Shown: positions 16,665 to 25,676, counted from the stretch's first letter. The stretch is DNA of 64,000 bases from JAIBJN01 sp963847985 (GCA_963847985.1 CAWKBS010000003.1:137102-201101), one strand, 5' to 3'. The notes: generated from the letters alone by a model not told the origin. A program made the numbers and translations.

Positions 16665-16696
16665 GCGGAAGTGCTCAGCGGGGCGCTGACAGATTT

Positions 16697-16764
16697 GTGA
16701 ACGGAAGGAAGCTCTGCTTCCTTCCTCCCTCTCTCAGCCTTTGCCGCTTCGCGGCCGCTGAGAG
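16697..16764. repeat. Fourth, inverted copy of the ~70-bp palindromic repeat
   Basis: Reverse-complement copy of the array at 15944-16161. It starts GTGAACGGAAGGAAGC and ends GCGGCCGCTGAGAG, between the small lipoprotein and the GNAT gene. Confidence 0.8.
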
Positions 16765-16769
16765 TAGCT

Positions 16770-17555
16770 CTAAGCGAAGATGAGCGAGCGGTAGGTGATT
16801 GTGCGACGCATGCCGACCCCGTCGTAGAGCGCGATCGCGGGAGCGTTCTCGGGCCGGACGAAGAGACACACGCTCGGCGTCGTCTCGAGCAGCAGCCGGC
16901 ACAGGTCGGCGAGGCCGCGCTTGCCGTAGCCCTGTCCGCGCAGCTCCGGCTCGACCCAGACCTGCTGGAGCTGAACGGCCGCAGGCGTCCAGGCCGAGGC
17001 CTCCGCCTTGAAGAGGATGCGCCCGTCCTCCGTCCAGAGCCAGCTCCGTCCCTCCTCGATCTGCGCCCGCGTGCGCCACTCGAACAGGGAGGGGTCGCGG
17101 GCGTAGGCGTCCACCCCGACCTCCTCGCGGTAGGCGGCCGCAGCGGCGACGACAAGGCGGTCGAGGTCGTCGAGCCGTGCGCGCCGCAGGCCGCTCTCCC
17201 CGCTCGGCGGCGGCTCGTCCAGGACGTAGACCGGCTGCCCGGGCCGGTCGTCGAGCGGCTCGGGGAAGGCGTCGCGCACGAGGTCCCAGAGCTCGGTGAC
17301 AGCCCCCTCCTCCCCGACGACCATGCGTGCCTCGCTCTCCATGACGAGCTCGGCGAAGGCGCCGCAGCCGGGCCCCGAGGGGACGAGGTTCGCGCCGACA
17401 TGAAGGACCGCGGTCAGCCGCCCGCCCTCGCGCAGGCCGACGAAGCGGCCGAGGCCGCGGCGGGCGACGTCCTCGAGGAACACGCGCTCGATTGGATCCT
17501 CCGCACAGAACGCGAGGACGTGGGACTGCCGAGGGCGCTTGACCAGACGCGCCAT
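16770..17555 (-). CDS. GNAT-family N-acetyltransferase (two-domain)
   Basis: The 261-residue protein has an N-terminal domain (SHVLAFCAEDPIERVFLEDV, NLVPSGPGCGAFAELVME) like those fused to GNAT domains in actinobacterial acetyltransferases. The C-terminal GNAT domain has the acetyl-CoA loop LRGQGYGKRGLADLCRLLLE and VRPENAPAIALYDGVGMRRT. The substrate is unknown. The ATG at 17555 is preceded 8 nt upstream by TATCGT. It is divergent from deoD with a 19-bp gap. Confidence 0.85.
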   Translation of the reverse strand: MARLVKRPRQSHVLAFCAEDPIERVFLEDVARRGLGRFVGLREGGRLTAVLHVGANLVPSGPGCGAFAELVMESEARMVVGEEGAVTELWDLVRDAFPEPLDDRPGQPVYVLDEPPPSGESGLRRARLDDLDRLVVAAAAAYREEVGVDAYARDPSLFEWRTRAQIEEGRSWLWTEDGRILFKAEASAWTPAAVQLQQVWVEPELRGQGYGKRGLADLCRLLLETTPSVCLFVRPENAPAIALYDGVGMRRTITYRSLIFA

Positions 17556-17563
17556 GCCCGGGG

Positions 17564-17569
17564 ACGATA
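17564..17569 (-). promoter_or_regulatory. Putative leaderless -10 box of GNAT gene
   Basis: On the minus strand TATCGT ends 8 nt before the ATG at 17555, inside the 19-bp gap between this gene and deoD. Confidence 0.35.
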
Positions 17570-17574
17570 CCCCC

Positions 17575-18285
17575 ATGCCTATTCACGTTCGTGCAGAGCC
17601 CGGCGAGTACGCCGAGGCATGTCTCCTCCCGGGCGACCCGCTCCGGGCGAAGTACGTGGCCGAAACGTTCCTCGAGAACGTCCAGCAGCGCAACTGGGAG
17701 CGCGGGATGCTCGGCTTCACCGGGACCTTCCGGGGCAAGCCGGTCTCCGTTCAGGCCACCGGCATGGGTTGCCCCTCGGCGGCGATCGTCATCGAGGAGC
17801 TCGCCATGCTCGGGGTCAAGCGCATGCTGCGCATCGGCACTTGCGGAGGCCTCCAGCCCGACCTCACGCTGGGCGACCTGATCGTGGCGATCTCCGCGGT
17901 TCCGGCCGACTCGACCGCGCTCCACATCACGCGAGAGATCCACGCCCCAACCGCCGACTGGGGCCTCGTCCACTCCGCCGTCCACGCCGCGAAGGAGCTC
18001 GGGAAGGCGGTACGCGTCGGGCCGATCGTCTCGAGCGACGTCTTCTACAACTCGGACGAGGGCCAGTACCAGCGCTGGTCCGACCGCGGCATTCTCGCCG
18101 TCGAGATGGAGGCGGCAGTGCTCTTCACGCTAGGCGCGCTCCGCAAGGTCGCGGCCGGGTGCCTGTTGACCGTCAGCGACGTCGTCGTCGAGGGCGAGTT
18201 CGTGCGCATCACCGACGAGGAGATGAAGGCGGCCGTCGACCAGATGACCGAGCTGGCGCTGGCCGTCGCGACGGACGACCACTAG
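17575..18285 (+). CDS. deoD: Purine-nucleoside phosphorylase, DeoD type
   Basis: It cleaves purine nucleosides with phosphate for base salvage. The 236-residue protein carries HVRAEPGEYAEACLLPGDPL and ATGMGCPSAAIVIEELAMLG. The phosphate site follows in RMLRIGTCGGLQPDLTLGDL, and the nucleoside-binding acidic motif in GILAVEMEAAVLFTLGALR with LTVSDVVVEGEFVRITDEE. Its TAG overlaps the probable GTG of the next gene (CACTAGTGGG). Confidence 0.93.
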   Translation: MPIHVRAEPGEYAEACLLPGDPLRAKYVAETFLENVQQRNWERGMLGFTGTFRGKPVSVQATGMGCPSAAIVIEELAMLGVKRMLRIGTCGGLQPDLTLGDLIVAISAVPADSTALHITREIHAPTADWGLVHSAVHAAKELGKAVRVGPIVSSDVFYNSDEGQYQRWSDRGILAVEMEAAVLFTLGALRKVAAGCLLTVSDVVVEGEFVRITDEEMKAAVDQMTELALAVATDDH

Positions 18286-19201
18286 TGGGAAGCACACGGT
18301 CTTCGTCGTCAACCCGGCCTCGGCGAACGGGTCGACGCGAAGACGCTGGCCCGAGATCGCCCACCGGGCGGCCGAGCTCGGCCTCGCCGGGGAGACGCTC
18401 ATGAGCGAGCGCCCGGGCCATGCGCGCGATCTGGCCCGGCGGGCGGCCGAGGAGGGTGCCGGCCTCATCGTCGTGGTCGGGGGCGACGGGACCGTCAACG
18501 AGGTCGCCAACGGCCTCCTAGCCCTCGAGGGCGGCCGGCCGGAGCTGGCGGTCATCCCGCGGGGAACCGGGACGGATTTCGTCCGTCACTTCCGCATCCC
18601 GACGAAGCTCGAGGGCGCCGTCGGCGTCGCGCTCTCGGGCCGCGTGCGCACGATCGACGCCGGCCGCGTCGCCTTCCGGAGCTGGAGCGGCGAGGAGGTC
18701 GAGGCGTACTTCGTCAACAGCGCCAGCGCGGGAATGAGCGGCGCCGTCGCCCAGCGCGCCAACTCGTCCTCGAAGGCGCTCGGCGGGAAGGCGTCCTTTC
18801 TGTACGCGACCCTCGCGGTCTTCGCCCGCTGGCACGCGAGCGAGATGGAGGTCGAGGTCGACGACGAGCGGCGCTCCGGCCTCCTGTACGACGCGATCGT
18901 CGCCAACTGCCGCTACCTGGGCGGCGGCATGGCCATGACGCCGGACGCCGAGCCGGACGACGGCCTCTTCGACGTGCTCGTGATCGGGGACATCACGCGC
19001 CGCGACCTCGCGCTGACCCTCCCCAAGGTCTACCGCGGAACGCACCTCCCCCACCCCAAGGCCGAGGCCCTGCGGGGACGCCGCGTGGCCGTGCGGGCCG
19101 CGACGCCGCTCCCCGTGGAGCTCGACGGCGAGCAGCCCGGGACGACGCCCGCGACGTTCGAGGTCGTGCCGGCCGCGCTCCGCCTGCGGGTCCCCGCCTA
19201 A
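18285..19201 (+). CDS. Diacylglycerol kinase / YegS-like lipid kinase (frame break at the start)
   Basis: The catalytic-domain motifs VVVGGDGTVNEVANGLLALE, LAVIPRGTGTDFVRHFRIP and MTPDAEPDDGLFDVLVIGDI identify a DAGK_cat-family lipid kinase. The first conserved strand, KHTVFVVNPASANGSTRRRW, is in frame but has no start codon. The GTG at 18285, overlapping the deoD stop, would fit if the following G-run were one base longer. The first in-frame ATG, at 18401, would delete the first 38 residues of the domain. I give the extent from the likely original start; an indel or assembly error is probable. Confidence 0.75.
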
Positions 19202-19363
19202 GGAGGGTTTAGCGGAACGCAGCCTGTGTCGCCGGGCTGCGCTGCTCGCCCGAGGACTGCGTCCTCAGTCGCGCCCGTAGCCACCGGCTACGAACACTCC
19301 CTGCGTCCTTGCCTCGGAACGACCATCGCACCCCTGCGACGAGCGACGTTCCGCCAAACCCTC
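19202..19363. repeat. Family I palindromic element, convergent-gene copy
   Basis: The outer arms AGGAGGGTTTAGCGGAACG and CGTTCCGCCAAACCCTCCT are almost perfectly complementary. They begin at the TAA of the upstream gene and end at the stop of the minus-strand gene. The core contains GCGTCCTCAGTCGCGCCCGT, hairpin GTAGCC-ACC-GGCTAC, and CTCCCTGCGTCCTTGC. Here it could act as a two-way terminator. Confidence 0.8.
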
Positions 19364-19798
19364 CTAGCCGGCCGTCGTCCCGCCGGAGCCGGCGCCGCGG
19401 CTGGTGCCACCGCCGATCGAGCGGCCGGGCGACGGGGAGACCGACGTGTCCGTGGTCTCCTTGGCGGCGGCGGACGTTCTTGGCTTCGCGGACCGTGGCT
19501 TGGGCTTCGGCTTCGGCTTCGACGCTCCCTCGAGCTTCGCCAGGCGCTTCTCGAGCCGCTCGATGTGCTTCCGCAGGTCACTGAGCTCGTCCTTGGCGGC
19601 AAGCCCCACCTGCCCCACCGCGCGCTTGGCGCCCTCGTCGAGCTTGCCCTTGGCGGTCATCGCCCTGGCGATGGCGTCGGTAATGCGCTCGTTCTTCCCG
19701 AGTTCCTCCACGAGCCGCGTGACGGTGTCCTCGCCGGCCTTCGAGAGACGGCCCAGCGTTCCCGCGTCGGTCTCCTTCGCCTTCGTCTTCTTGGCCAT
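19364..19798 (-). CDS. Phasin-like coiled-coil protein with basic tail
   Basis: The 144-residue product (start MAKKTKAKETDAGTLGRLSK) has an amphipathic helical region (DTVTRLVEELGKNERITDAI) and a coiled coil (LSDLRKHIERLEKRLAKLEG). A Lys/Pro-rich tail (KPKPKPKPRSAKPRTSAAAK) follows. This resembles phasin-like or poly(hydroxyalkanoate)-granule-associated proteins and nucleoid-binding tails, without a firm family match. GGAGG lies 6 nt before the ATG. Function not assigned. Confidence 0.7.
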   Translation of the reverse strand: MAKKTKAKETDAGTLGRLSKAGEDTVTRLVEELGKNERITDAIARAMTAKGKLDEGAKRAVGQVGLAAKDELSDLRKHIERLEKRLAKLEGASKPKPKPKPRSAKPRTSAAAKETTDTSVSPSPGRSIGGGTSRGAGSGGTTAG

Positions 19799-19848
19799 GC
19801 GATCCTCCCGGGTCAGTTCGTCCCGAGACGATAGCGGGGGGCCGAACG

Positions 19849-20748
19849 CTACGCCTGCGGGCGCCTGAGACTGGCAAGGCCCCGCCAGCCGGCGAGCCGC
19901 GCGGCGAGGAACGCGAGCACGAGGAGCAGCACGATCGGCGCGATCGTGGCCGCGCCGACGAACATCCAGCCGACGACCGTGACGAAGCCCGTGCCGGCAG
20001 CGCTCCACGCGTCGACAATCCCCCACGGGCCGCCGTCGCCGGTCCCGGCGACCGCTACCTGGCGCTCCCGCACCTCCAGCGAGATGGTGGCGAAGGCGAC
20101 CTGGTCCTCGAGGTAGACGAGCCGGCCGCGCGCCTGCTCCAGCTCGAGCTGCACGCGGTTGAGCTCCTGTTGGACGGTCAGGGCCGAGGACACGGACTCC
20201 GCCTGTTCTAGGAAGCCGAGGAGCTGGGCCTCGACCGCCTCGAGATGGCGGATGCGGGCGCGGAGGTCGACGAGCTCCTGCGAGACGTCGGTGCCGGCCT
20301 CTTCCTGCGCCTCGACGCGCCCGAGGTCGGAAAGCTGAGCCATGACGCGCGCGTAGGACGACTCCGGGACGCGGACGACGAGCGTGCCTCTGACGAGGCG
20401 CTGCTCCTCGCCCTGCGAGGCGCTCGAGCTGACGACGAACCCGCCCGCGCCGGTGGCGATCGTGCGCGCGCGCTGAATCGTGGAGTCGAACTCGTTCCGA
20501 GGGACGGAGAGCGACAGCGAAGCCGTCTGCACGATGCTCGGCCCGACCGCGGGCACCGAGCCGCCGCCCTGCGAGGGCTGGGAGACGGGCACGGCCTCCT
20601 CGCCGCCGCCGTCCGCGGCCTCGACGGCTTCCTCCATCGCCGGGGCCGCTTCGTCTGCGCCCCCGCTGTCGTCGTCGTCGCCCGAAGCGCATCCCAGCCC
20701 GGCGAGGGCGAGTGCCGCGACGAGCCCGATGACCATCCACTTCCGCAT
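19849..20748 (-). CDS. DUF4349-type membrane lipoprotein
   Basis: The 299-residue protein has a lipoprotein signal (LVAALALAGLGCASG), an acidic linker and an extracytoplasmic domain. That domain has the DUF4349 pattern: SLSLSVPRNEFDSTIQRART, GGFVVSSSASQGEEQRLVRG, LVVRVPESSYARVMAQLSDL and VSQELVDLRARIRHLEAVEA. A coiled coil and a C-terminal TM (about 255-282, IAPIVLLLVLAFLAARLAG) follow. AAGGAGG precedes the ATG. The role is unknown, presumably in the envelope. Confidence 0.85.
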   Translation of the reverse strand: MRKWMVIGLVAALALAGLGCASGDDDDSGGADEAAPAMEEAVEAADGGGEEAVPVSQPSQGGGSVPAVGPSIVQTASLSLSVPRNEFDSTIQRARTIATGAGGFVVSSSASQGEEQRLVRGTLVVRVPESSYARVMAQLSDLGRVEAQEEAGTDVSQELVDLRARIRHLEAVEAQLLGFLEQAESVSSALTVQQELNRVQLELEQARGRLVYLEDQVAFATISLEVRERQVAVAGTGDGGPWGIVDAWSAAGTGFVTVVGWMFVGAATIAPIVLLLVLAFLAARLAGWRGLASLRRPQA

Positions 20749-20807
20749 CCCGTCCTCCTTTGTCGCTTGCTAGGACAGCGGCGGGGCTGCGAAAGTTCCG
20801 CGATCCC

Positions 20808-21227
20808 ATGGACGGGTTCCGCTTCCATACCGACCTGACCGCCCGCTTCAGCGAGACGGACGCGCAGGGCGTCGTGCACAACGCCGTCTACCTCGTCTGG
20901 TTCGAGATCGCGCGCATCGCCTATCTCGCACAGTTCCCGGGCGGCTACCAGGGCCTCGTCGAGCAGGGAGTCGACGCGACGACCACGGAGGCGCACGTCC
21001 GCTATCGGGACGGCACGCGCTTCGGCGACGAGCTGCGCATCCACGTCCGCGCAGTCGATCTGCGCGGTGCGCGGTTCCGCTTCGAGTACCAGATCGAGCG
21101 TACGAGCGACCCGCCCGCGGTCGTCGCCGACGGCTGGACCTCCCACGCCTGCGTGAGCGCCGAGACGCTGCGGCCGACCCGCATGCCTACGTGGCTCGCG
21201 GAGGCTATCGCCCGGGTCGAGGGCTAG
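20808..21227 (+). CDS. 4HBT-family acyl-CoA thioesterase
   Basis: The 139-residue hotdog protein shows RFSETDAQGVVHNAVYLVWF with the catalytic Asp of the 4-hydroxybenzoyl-CoA thioesterase family. EAHVRYRDGTRFGDELRIHV and DGWTSHACVSAETLRPTRMP follow. It likely hydrolyses an acyl-CoA. The ATG at 20808 gives the family N-terminus, although a TTG at 20760 is in frame. Its 3' end overlaps the convergent VanW gene by 23 bp. Confidence 0.88.
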   Translation: MDGFRFHTDLTARFSETDAQGVVHNAVYLVWFEIARIAYLAQFPGGYQGLVEQGVDATTTEAHVRYRDGTRFGDELRIHVRAVDLRGARFRFEYQIERTSDPPAVVADGWTSHACVSAETLRPTRMPTWLAEAIARVEG

Positions 21228-23289
21228 CGTCGCCCGGGCCCGTGGTGGTCGGCGGGCCCTCCGGCGGGGGAGGCTCCTCTTCCTCCTCCCGCTCCTGCGG
21301 CGGCGGCTCGGGCCTGGGCTTCGTGCCGACGCGGACGATCCGCGCCTCGTAGCGGTAGTGCGTGTACCAGCTCTCCCGCGCGAGCACCTCGCCACCCTGG
21401 TGGATGACGCGCTCGACGCGGATCTCGCGTGAGGGCTCGCCGCCGAACTCGACCACCCGATCGCCTTCGTAGAGGGCTGGATCCGGCTCGCGCTCGGTCT
21501 TCGGCGGGCCGGTCACCTCGAGCTCCCCGGCGACGCTCTCGACCCGGCGCTCGGGGCCGGCGCCGAGCAGGCGGATGAGGATGCCGCTCTCGTCGTACGA
21601 CGCCTTCATGACGATCCAGCGCGGGGTGTCGTTCCTGAGCTTCAGGTCGACGTCCGGGTAGTTGACCGTGGCGTCGCGCCCGTCGGGGTAACGGCTGATG
21701 TAGAGCGCGTGCGCGTGGCGCTCTGGGATCTTGATCCCGGCCTCCCACGCCGCGTTGAAGACGGTTGTCGCCACCTGGGAGACGCCGCCGCCGACGCCCT
21801 CCGCGTACTTGCCGTCCATGATCACCGGCGCTGAGCGGAAGCCGCGCTCCGCCGTGCGCGGGCCGACGAACTCGTTGAACGACCAGGTGGCGCCGGGCGC
21901 GATCTGCGCCCCGTCGAGGATCTCGATCGCGAGCTGGAGGTTGTTGATCCGGTCGGAGGTCCCTGCGTAGAGCGTCGCGTAGGACCCGAGCTGCCGCTCG
22001 ATGCGGAGCGCCTTGGCGTCGGCCGTCGTCAACCGCGGCTCGAACCTGGCGACGACGACGGCAGCCGTCCGGTTCTCGAGGCGTGAGGCCGCCGAGAGGA
22101 GGGCGGCCGAGGTCGCGGCCACGTTGAGCTCGCGGCCGGGTCGCGAGGGCACGATTCGGACGCGTCCGTTCTGACGAACGGCGAAGTCGGCGTTGCGCGG
22201 GGCGCGCGCCAGGCCGCGGGCGAGGTTCTCGAACCGGCCGGCTGCCTCCTTCGGCCTCACCCGGAGCCTCGTCGCGCCGTCGGCGGGGAGCTGGAGCAGC
22301 CGCACCAGCTCCTCCGGCTCGAGGGTGAAGGAGGCGCCCGTGTGCGTGAGCAGCACCGGGGCCGAGAGCACGAGGCCGAGCTGCCGGGCCACGGGAGCGA
22401 GGGTGTCGCTTGTCACCTCGGGCGGGTCGACCGAGACCGGGAGCGGCGTGGGCTCTCGTTCGAAGCCGGCCAGCGCTGTCACGACCACCCCCCTTGCTGC
22501 CGCACGGTCGAGCTCCCGCCCGGCGACCGCCGGGACGATCACGGGCTCGCGGCTTTCGAGCTCGAGAGCCGCCTCGCGCGGAAGACGGTCGACCCGGGCG
22601 GCCATCCGCTCGAGCCGCTCAGCCAGCGCGGCTTCGAACGCGGTCGCGTCCGGCTGAACGTCGGTGCCGCCGAGGCGCAGCCAGACCCGCTTGAGCCCTC
22701 GCACGGGAATGGGCCCGTCGCCCTGTGCGAGTGCCTCGTCGACCGCAGCCGCCCAGTTCGCCTCGACCTCCAGCGCGTCCGGGCGGATCCTGAAGCGCTG
22801 GTCGTCGGCCGTGAAGACCACCGGCACGGTCGCAGAGCTCGCAGCGAGCGCCTCGAGCTTCGCGCGGGCCTCCTCCGCCGTGAGCCCGCCGACGTTGACG
22901 CCCTGGATGGAGACGCCTGCGGCGATCCGGCTCGCCGAGCCGGCGAAGGCGACCCCCGCGACCACCGCCAGGACGACGACGGCCGCCAGTCCCGCGAGCG
23001 CGATCTTCCCTGCGAGGACCAGGCGGGCGCGCCCGCGACGAGTGCGGGCAGGACGCTCTCTCCGGACGGGCCGGGCACCAGCCTCCGCGCGCAAGGCGTA
23101 CGAGTCTAGCAACGTCACGGAGTCGTTCGAGCGAGGAATCTCGGAAGCGGAAGACGCGGCGGACGGCGTCGTCGAGGACGCCCGGCCGGCCGGCGGGGCG
23201 AGCGCGCGGACGGCCCCGCGGGCATCGTCGGCGCCGGTGAAAAGGAGGAGGTCGACGCCCGCGAGGGGTGCCAGCCGCGCCCCCCTCAC
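21205..23289 (-). CDS. VanW-family cell-wall protein
   Basis: The 694-residue protein has one N-terminal membrane anchor (AGLAAVVVLAVVAGVAFAG) and repeated peptidoglycan-binding-like domains (VNVGGLTAEEARAKLEALAA, VDRLPREAALELESREPVIV). The VanW domain has SDRINNLQLAIEILDGAQIA, FNEFVGPRTAERGFRSAPVI and YAEGVGGGVSQVATTVFNAA. A G5-like segment and a Pro/Glu-rich tail end it. VanW occurs in vancomycin-resistance clusters and many envelope proteins; its biochemical role is undefined. I chose the GTG at 23289 because a TACGCT box lies 7 nt upstream. A GTG at 23118 would give 637 residues. Confidence 0.85.
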   Translation of the reverse strand: MRGARLAPLAGVDLLLFTGADDARGAVRALAPPAGRASSTTPSAASSASEIPRSNDSVTLLDSYALRAEAGARPVRRERPARTRRGRARLVLAGKIALAGLAAVVVLAVVAGVAFAGSASRIAAGVSIQGVNVGGLTAEEARAKLEALAASSATVPVVFTADDQRFRIRPDALEVEANWAAAVDEALAQGDGPIPVRGLKRVWLRLGGTDVQPDATAFEAALAERLERMAARVDRLPREAALELESREPVIVPAVAGRELDRAAARGVVVTALAGFEREPTPLPVSVDPPEVTSDTLAPVARQLGLVLSAPVLLTHTGASFTLEPEELVRLLQLPADGATRLRVRPKEAAGRFENLARGLARAPRNADFAVRQNGRVRIVPSRPGRELNVAATSAALLSAASRLENRTAAVVVARFEPRLTTADAKALRIERQLGSYATLYAGTSDRINNLQLAIEILDGAQIAPGATWSFNEFVGPRTAERGFRSAPVIMDGKYAEGVGGGVSQVATTVFNAAWEAGIKIPERHAHALYISRYPDGRDATVNYPDVDLKLRNDTPRWIVMKASYDESGILIRLLGAGPERRVESVAGELEVTGPPKTEREPDPALYEGDRVVEFGGEPSREIRVERVIHQGGEVLARESWYTHYRYEARIVRVGTKPRPEPPPQEREEEEEPPPPEGPPTTTGPGDASPRPGR

Positions 23290-23296
23290 GGGCCCC

Positions 23297-23306
23297 AGCG
23301 TAGACT
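23297..23306. promoter_or_regulatory. Overlapping divergent -10 boxes (VanW and acyl-CoA dehydrogenase)
   Basis: AGCGTAGACT contains TACGCT on the minus strand, 7 nt before the GTG at 23289. It also contains TAGACT on the plus strand, 7 nt before the ATG at 23314. Both would give leaderless transcripts from a 24-bp intergenic region. Confidence 0.5.
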
Positions 23307-23313
23307 TGCCGGC

Positions 23314-24531
23314 ATGGATTTCGACCTGACTCCGGAGCAGCGCGAGGTGCAGGCGACCGTCCGCCGCTTCGTGGACGAGCGCGTGCTGCCGAACGCGATC
23401 GAGAACGACATCAACCACCACCTCGACATGGGCGTGATCGAGGGCATGGCCGAGCTCGGCCTCCTCGGGATCGTCGTCCCCGAGGAGTACGGGGGCGCCG
23501 GAATGGACTACGTGTGCGAGGCGCTCTCGTGCGAGGAGATCGAGCGCGGCGAGGCCGCCTTCCGCACGCTCATCTCCGTCCACGTCGGCCTCAACTCACT
23601 CAGCCTCCTGCGCTACGCCAGCGAGGAGCAGAAGCAGCGCTACCTCGCACCGCAGGCGCGCGGCGAGAAGATCGCCTGCTTCGGCCTGACCGAGCCGGCC
23701 GCGGGCTCGGACGTCGCCTCGATGCTGACGAACGCCCGCCGCGACGGCGACCGCTACATCCTCAACGGCCAGAAGAACTGGATCTCCTACGCGTCCGTCG
23801 CCGACCACGCGCTCGTCTTCGCCAAGACCGACCCGTCCGCGAAGCACAAGGGCATCTCGGCGTTCATCGTCGAGCGCGAGTGGCCCGGCGTGACCACGCA
23901 GGACACCGAGAACAAGCTCGGCATCTGGGCGGGCTCGACCGGCGAGCTCTTCTTCGAGGACGTGGAGGTACCGGCCGAGAACCTCGTCGGCGAGGAGGGG
24001 CAGGGCTTCGAGATCGCCATGTACGGGCTCGACCAGGGCCGCTTCACCGTCGCCGCGGGCGCGCTCGGCGTCATCCGGGCATGCCTCGAGCGCTCGGTCG
24101 AGTACGCGCGCGAGCGCGAGACCTTCGGCCGGCCGATCGGCAAGAACCAGTTCGTGCAGGACCTGATCGCCCAGATGGTGCTCGACTACGAGACGTCAAA
24201 GCTCCTGGTCATGCAGGCCGCCTGGCTCAAGGACAAGGGCGTGCGCAACACCCGCGAGACGAGCCTGGCGAAGTGGCACGCGACCGAGTCGGCCTTCAAG
24301 GCGGCGCACAACGCCATCCAGGTGCACGGCGCCTACGGCTACTCGGCCGAGTACGGGATCGAGCGGTACTTCCGCAACGCCCGCGCGCCGATCATCTACG
24401 AGGGCACGACCCAGATCCACAAGATGATGCAGGCCGAGCACGCCCTCGGCTGGCGCAACCTGAACGGGCGCGACGGCGACGTCTCACCGATCGCATCATG
24501 GGCGCCCGCGCTCTCGGTTCGGTCGCGGTAG
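23314..24531 (+). CDS. Acyl-CoA dehydrogenase
   Basis: This 405-residue FAD enzyme oxidises acyl-CoA to enoyl-CoA. It shows MDFDLTPEQREVQATVRRFV, VVPEEYGGAGMDYVCEALSC, CFGLTEPAAGSDVASM and the FAD contact YILNGQKNWISYASVADHAL. The signature GQGFEIAMYGLDQGRFTVAA, QVHGAYGYSAEYGIERYFRN and the catalytic Glu in IIYEGTTQIHKMMQAEHALG near residue 363 complete it. Chain-length preference cannot be read. The 3' end overlaps the next gene by 34 bp. Confidence 0.95.
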   Translation: MDFDLTPEQREVQATVRRFVDERVLPNAIENDINHHLDMGVIEGMAELGLLGIVVPEEYGGAGMDYVCEALSCEEIERGEAAFRTLISVHVGLNSLSLLRYASEEQKQRYLAPQARGEKIACFGLTEPAAGSDVASMLTNARRDGDRYILNGQKNWISYASVADHALVFAKTDPSAKHKGISAFIVEREWPGVTTQDTENKLGIWAGSTGELFFEDVEVPAENLVGEEGQGFEIAMYGLDQGRFTVAAGALGVIRACLERSVEYARERETFGRPIGKNQFVQDLIAQMVLDYETSKLLVMQAAWLKDKGVRNTRETSLAKWHATESAFKAAHNAIQVHGAYGYSAEYGIERYFRNARAPIIYEGTTQIHKMMQAEHALGWRNLNGRDGDVSPIASWAPALSVRSR

Positions 24532-25016
24532 TCGCAGTCGCTGCGGTCGCCGCGGCGCTCGTCCTCGTCCTGCCGGCGTCCGCCGAGCCTCCCACCGGCG
24601 GGACCTTCACCCCCGGGGCCTCGCTCGCCGGCGTCGAGCTCGGCCTGACCCGGGTGGAGGTGCTGGAGACCTGGGGTACCCGGCACGGCGTCTGCCGCGC
24701 GTGCGAGGAGACGACCTGGTACTTCAACGAGGAGGCGTTCCAGCCGCAGGGCGCGGGAGTCGTCTTCGAGGACGGGCGCGCCGTGCACGCGTTCACCGTG
24801 TGGCAGCCCGACGGCTGGTCGACGCCGGAGGGTCTGGCCCTGGGCGAGCAAGCAGGGGAAATCGGCGCAACCTACGGCGAGCTGGCCGAGATCGACTGCG
24901 GGCACTATTCGGCGCTCGTCGACAACGGCCCGACCGCAACGAGCGCGTTCTACGTCTACGAGGACGAGGTCTGGGGCTTCGGCCTGCTCGAGCGCGGCCG
25001 CGCTCCCTGCCTCTAG
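24498..25016 (+). CDS. Predicted secreted protein, unknown function
   Basis: The 172-residue product begins with a signal peptide (MGARALGSVAVVAVAAVAAA, then LVLVLPASAEP). The mature domain contains GVELGLTRVEVLETWGTRHG, CRACEETTWYFNEEAFQPQG, HAFTVWQPDGWSTPEGLALG and VWGFGLLERGRAPCL. There are four or five cysteines. The pattern is like small beta-rich SmpA/OmlA-like periplasmic proteins, but I cannot assign a family. Confidence 0.75.
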   Translation: MGARALGSVAVVAVAAVAAALVLVLPASAEPPTGGTFTPGASLAGVELGLTRVEVLETWGTRHGVCRACEETTWYFNEEAFQPQGAGVVFEDGRAVHAFTVWQPDGWSTPEGLALGEQAGEIGATYGELAEIDCGHYSALVDNGPTATSAFYVYEDEVWGFGLLERGRAPCL

Positions 25017-25676
25017 AGCAGGGCCGGCAGCGCGAGAAGCGTCGGCAGGGCGTCGTCCCGCTCCGGGAAGCGCCCCTCGCGGTCGACCAGGTAGGCGCGC
25101 ATCCCGAGCGCCCGCGCGCCCTCGACGTCGTCGAGCGGCGAGTCCCCGACCATGACCGCTGCGGCCGGCTCGACGCCGAGCAGCTCGAGCGCCGCCAGGA
25201 AGATGGTCGGGCTCGGCTTCACCTTGCCGTGGACGCCCGACGAGATCCACGCGTCGACGTCCAGGGCGAAGTGCTCCACGAAGGCGCCCAGGTCCCGGCT
25301 CGTGTTCGAAACGAGCCCGATGCGGATGCCGGCCTCCCGCAGACGCAGCAAGCACCGGCCGCGCGTCCTCGTAGAGCTCGAAGTTCGCCGAGTGGAGCCA
25401 GCCGTCGGTGATCGCCACGGCCACCTCGCGGACACCGTCGCCCTCGCCGCCCATCCCGCGGACGATGTCCTCGGTGAAGCGGACCCAGATCTCCTCGTCG
25501 TGCTCGAGGTCGGGATGGTGCTCGAGGTCCTCGATCGCGGCCGTCCGCGCCGCCTCGTAGCGCTCGGGCACGAGCGTCAGCCCGTGGCGCGCCCCGGCCA
25601 CGCGGTATCCCTCCGGCCCGAGCGGCGGGCCCGGCTGGACGAGCGTGAAATCGACGTCGAAGAGGACCGCTTCGAC
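25013..25676 (-). pseudogene. HAD-superfamily hydrolase, frameshifted and lacking a start codon
   Basis: Motif I (VEAVLFDVDFTLVQPGPPLG) is in one frame through ANFELYEDARPVL. The frame then shifts near 25349-25353 into LRLREAGIRIGLVSNTSRDL, KVKPSPTIFLAALELLG and MVGDSPLDDVEGARALGMRA (motifs II-IV). The first conserved codon (GTC of VEAVLF) has no ATG, GTG or TTG close upstream; that sequence belongs to the palindromic element at 25677-25845. All catalytic motifs survive, so recent damage or sequence error is as likely as decay. Confidence 0.75.

Noticed and set aside
23119..23289. Non-coding spacer before a shorter VanW start at 23118
   Set aside because: The TACGCT box 7 nt before the GTG at 23289 and the tight divergent promoter favour the longer protein, though the shorter start is kept as an alternative.
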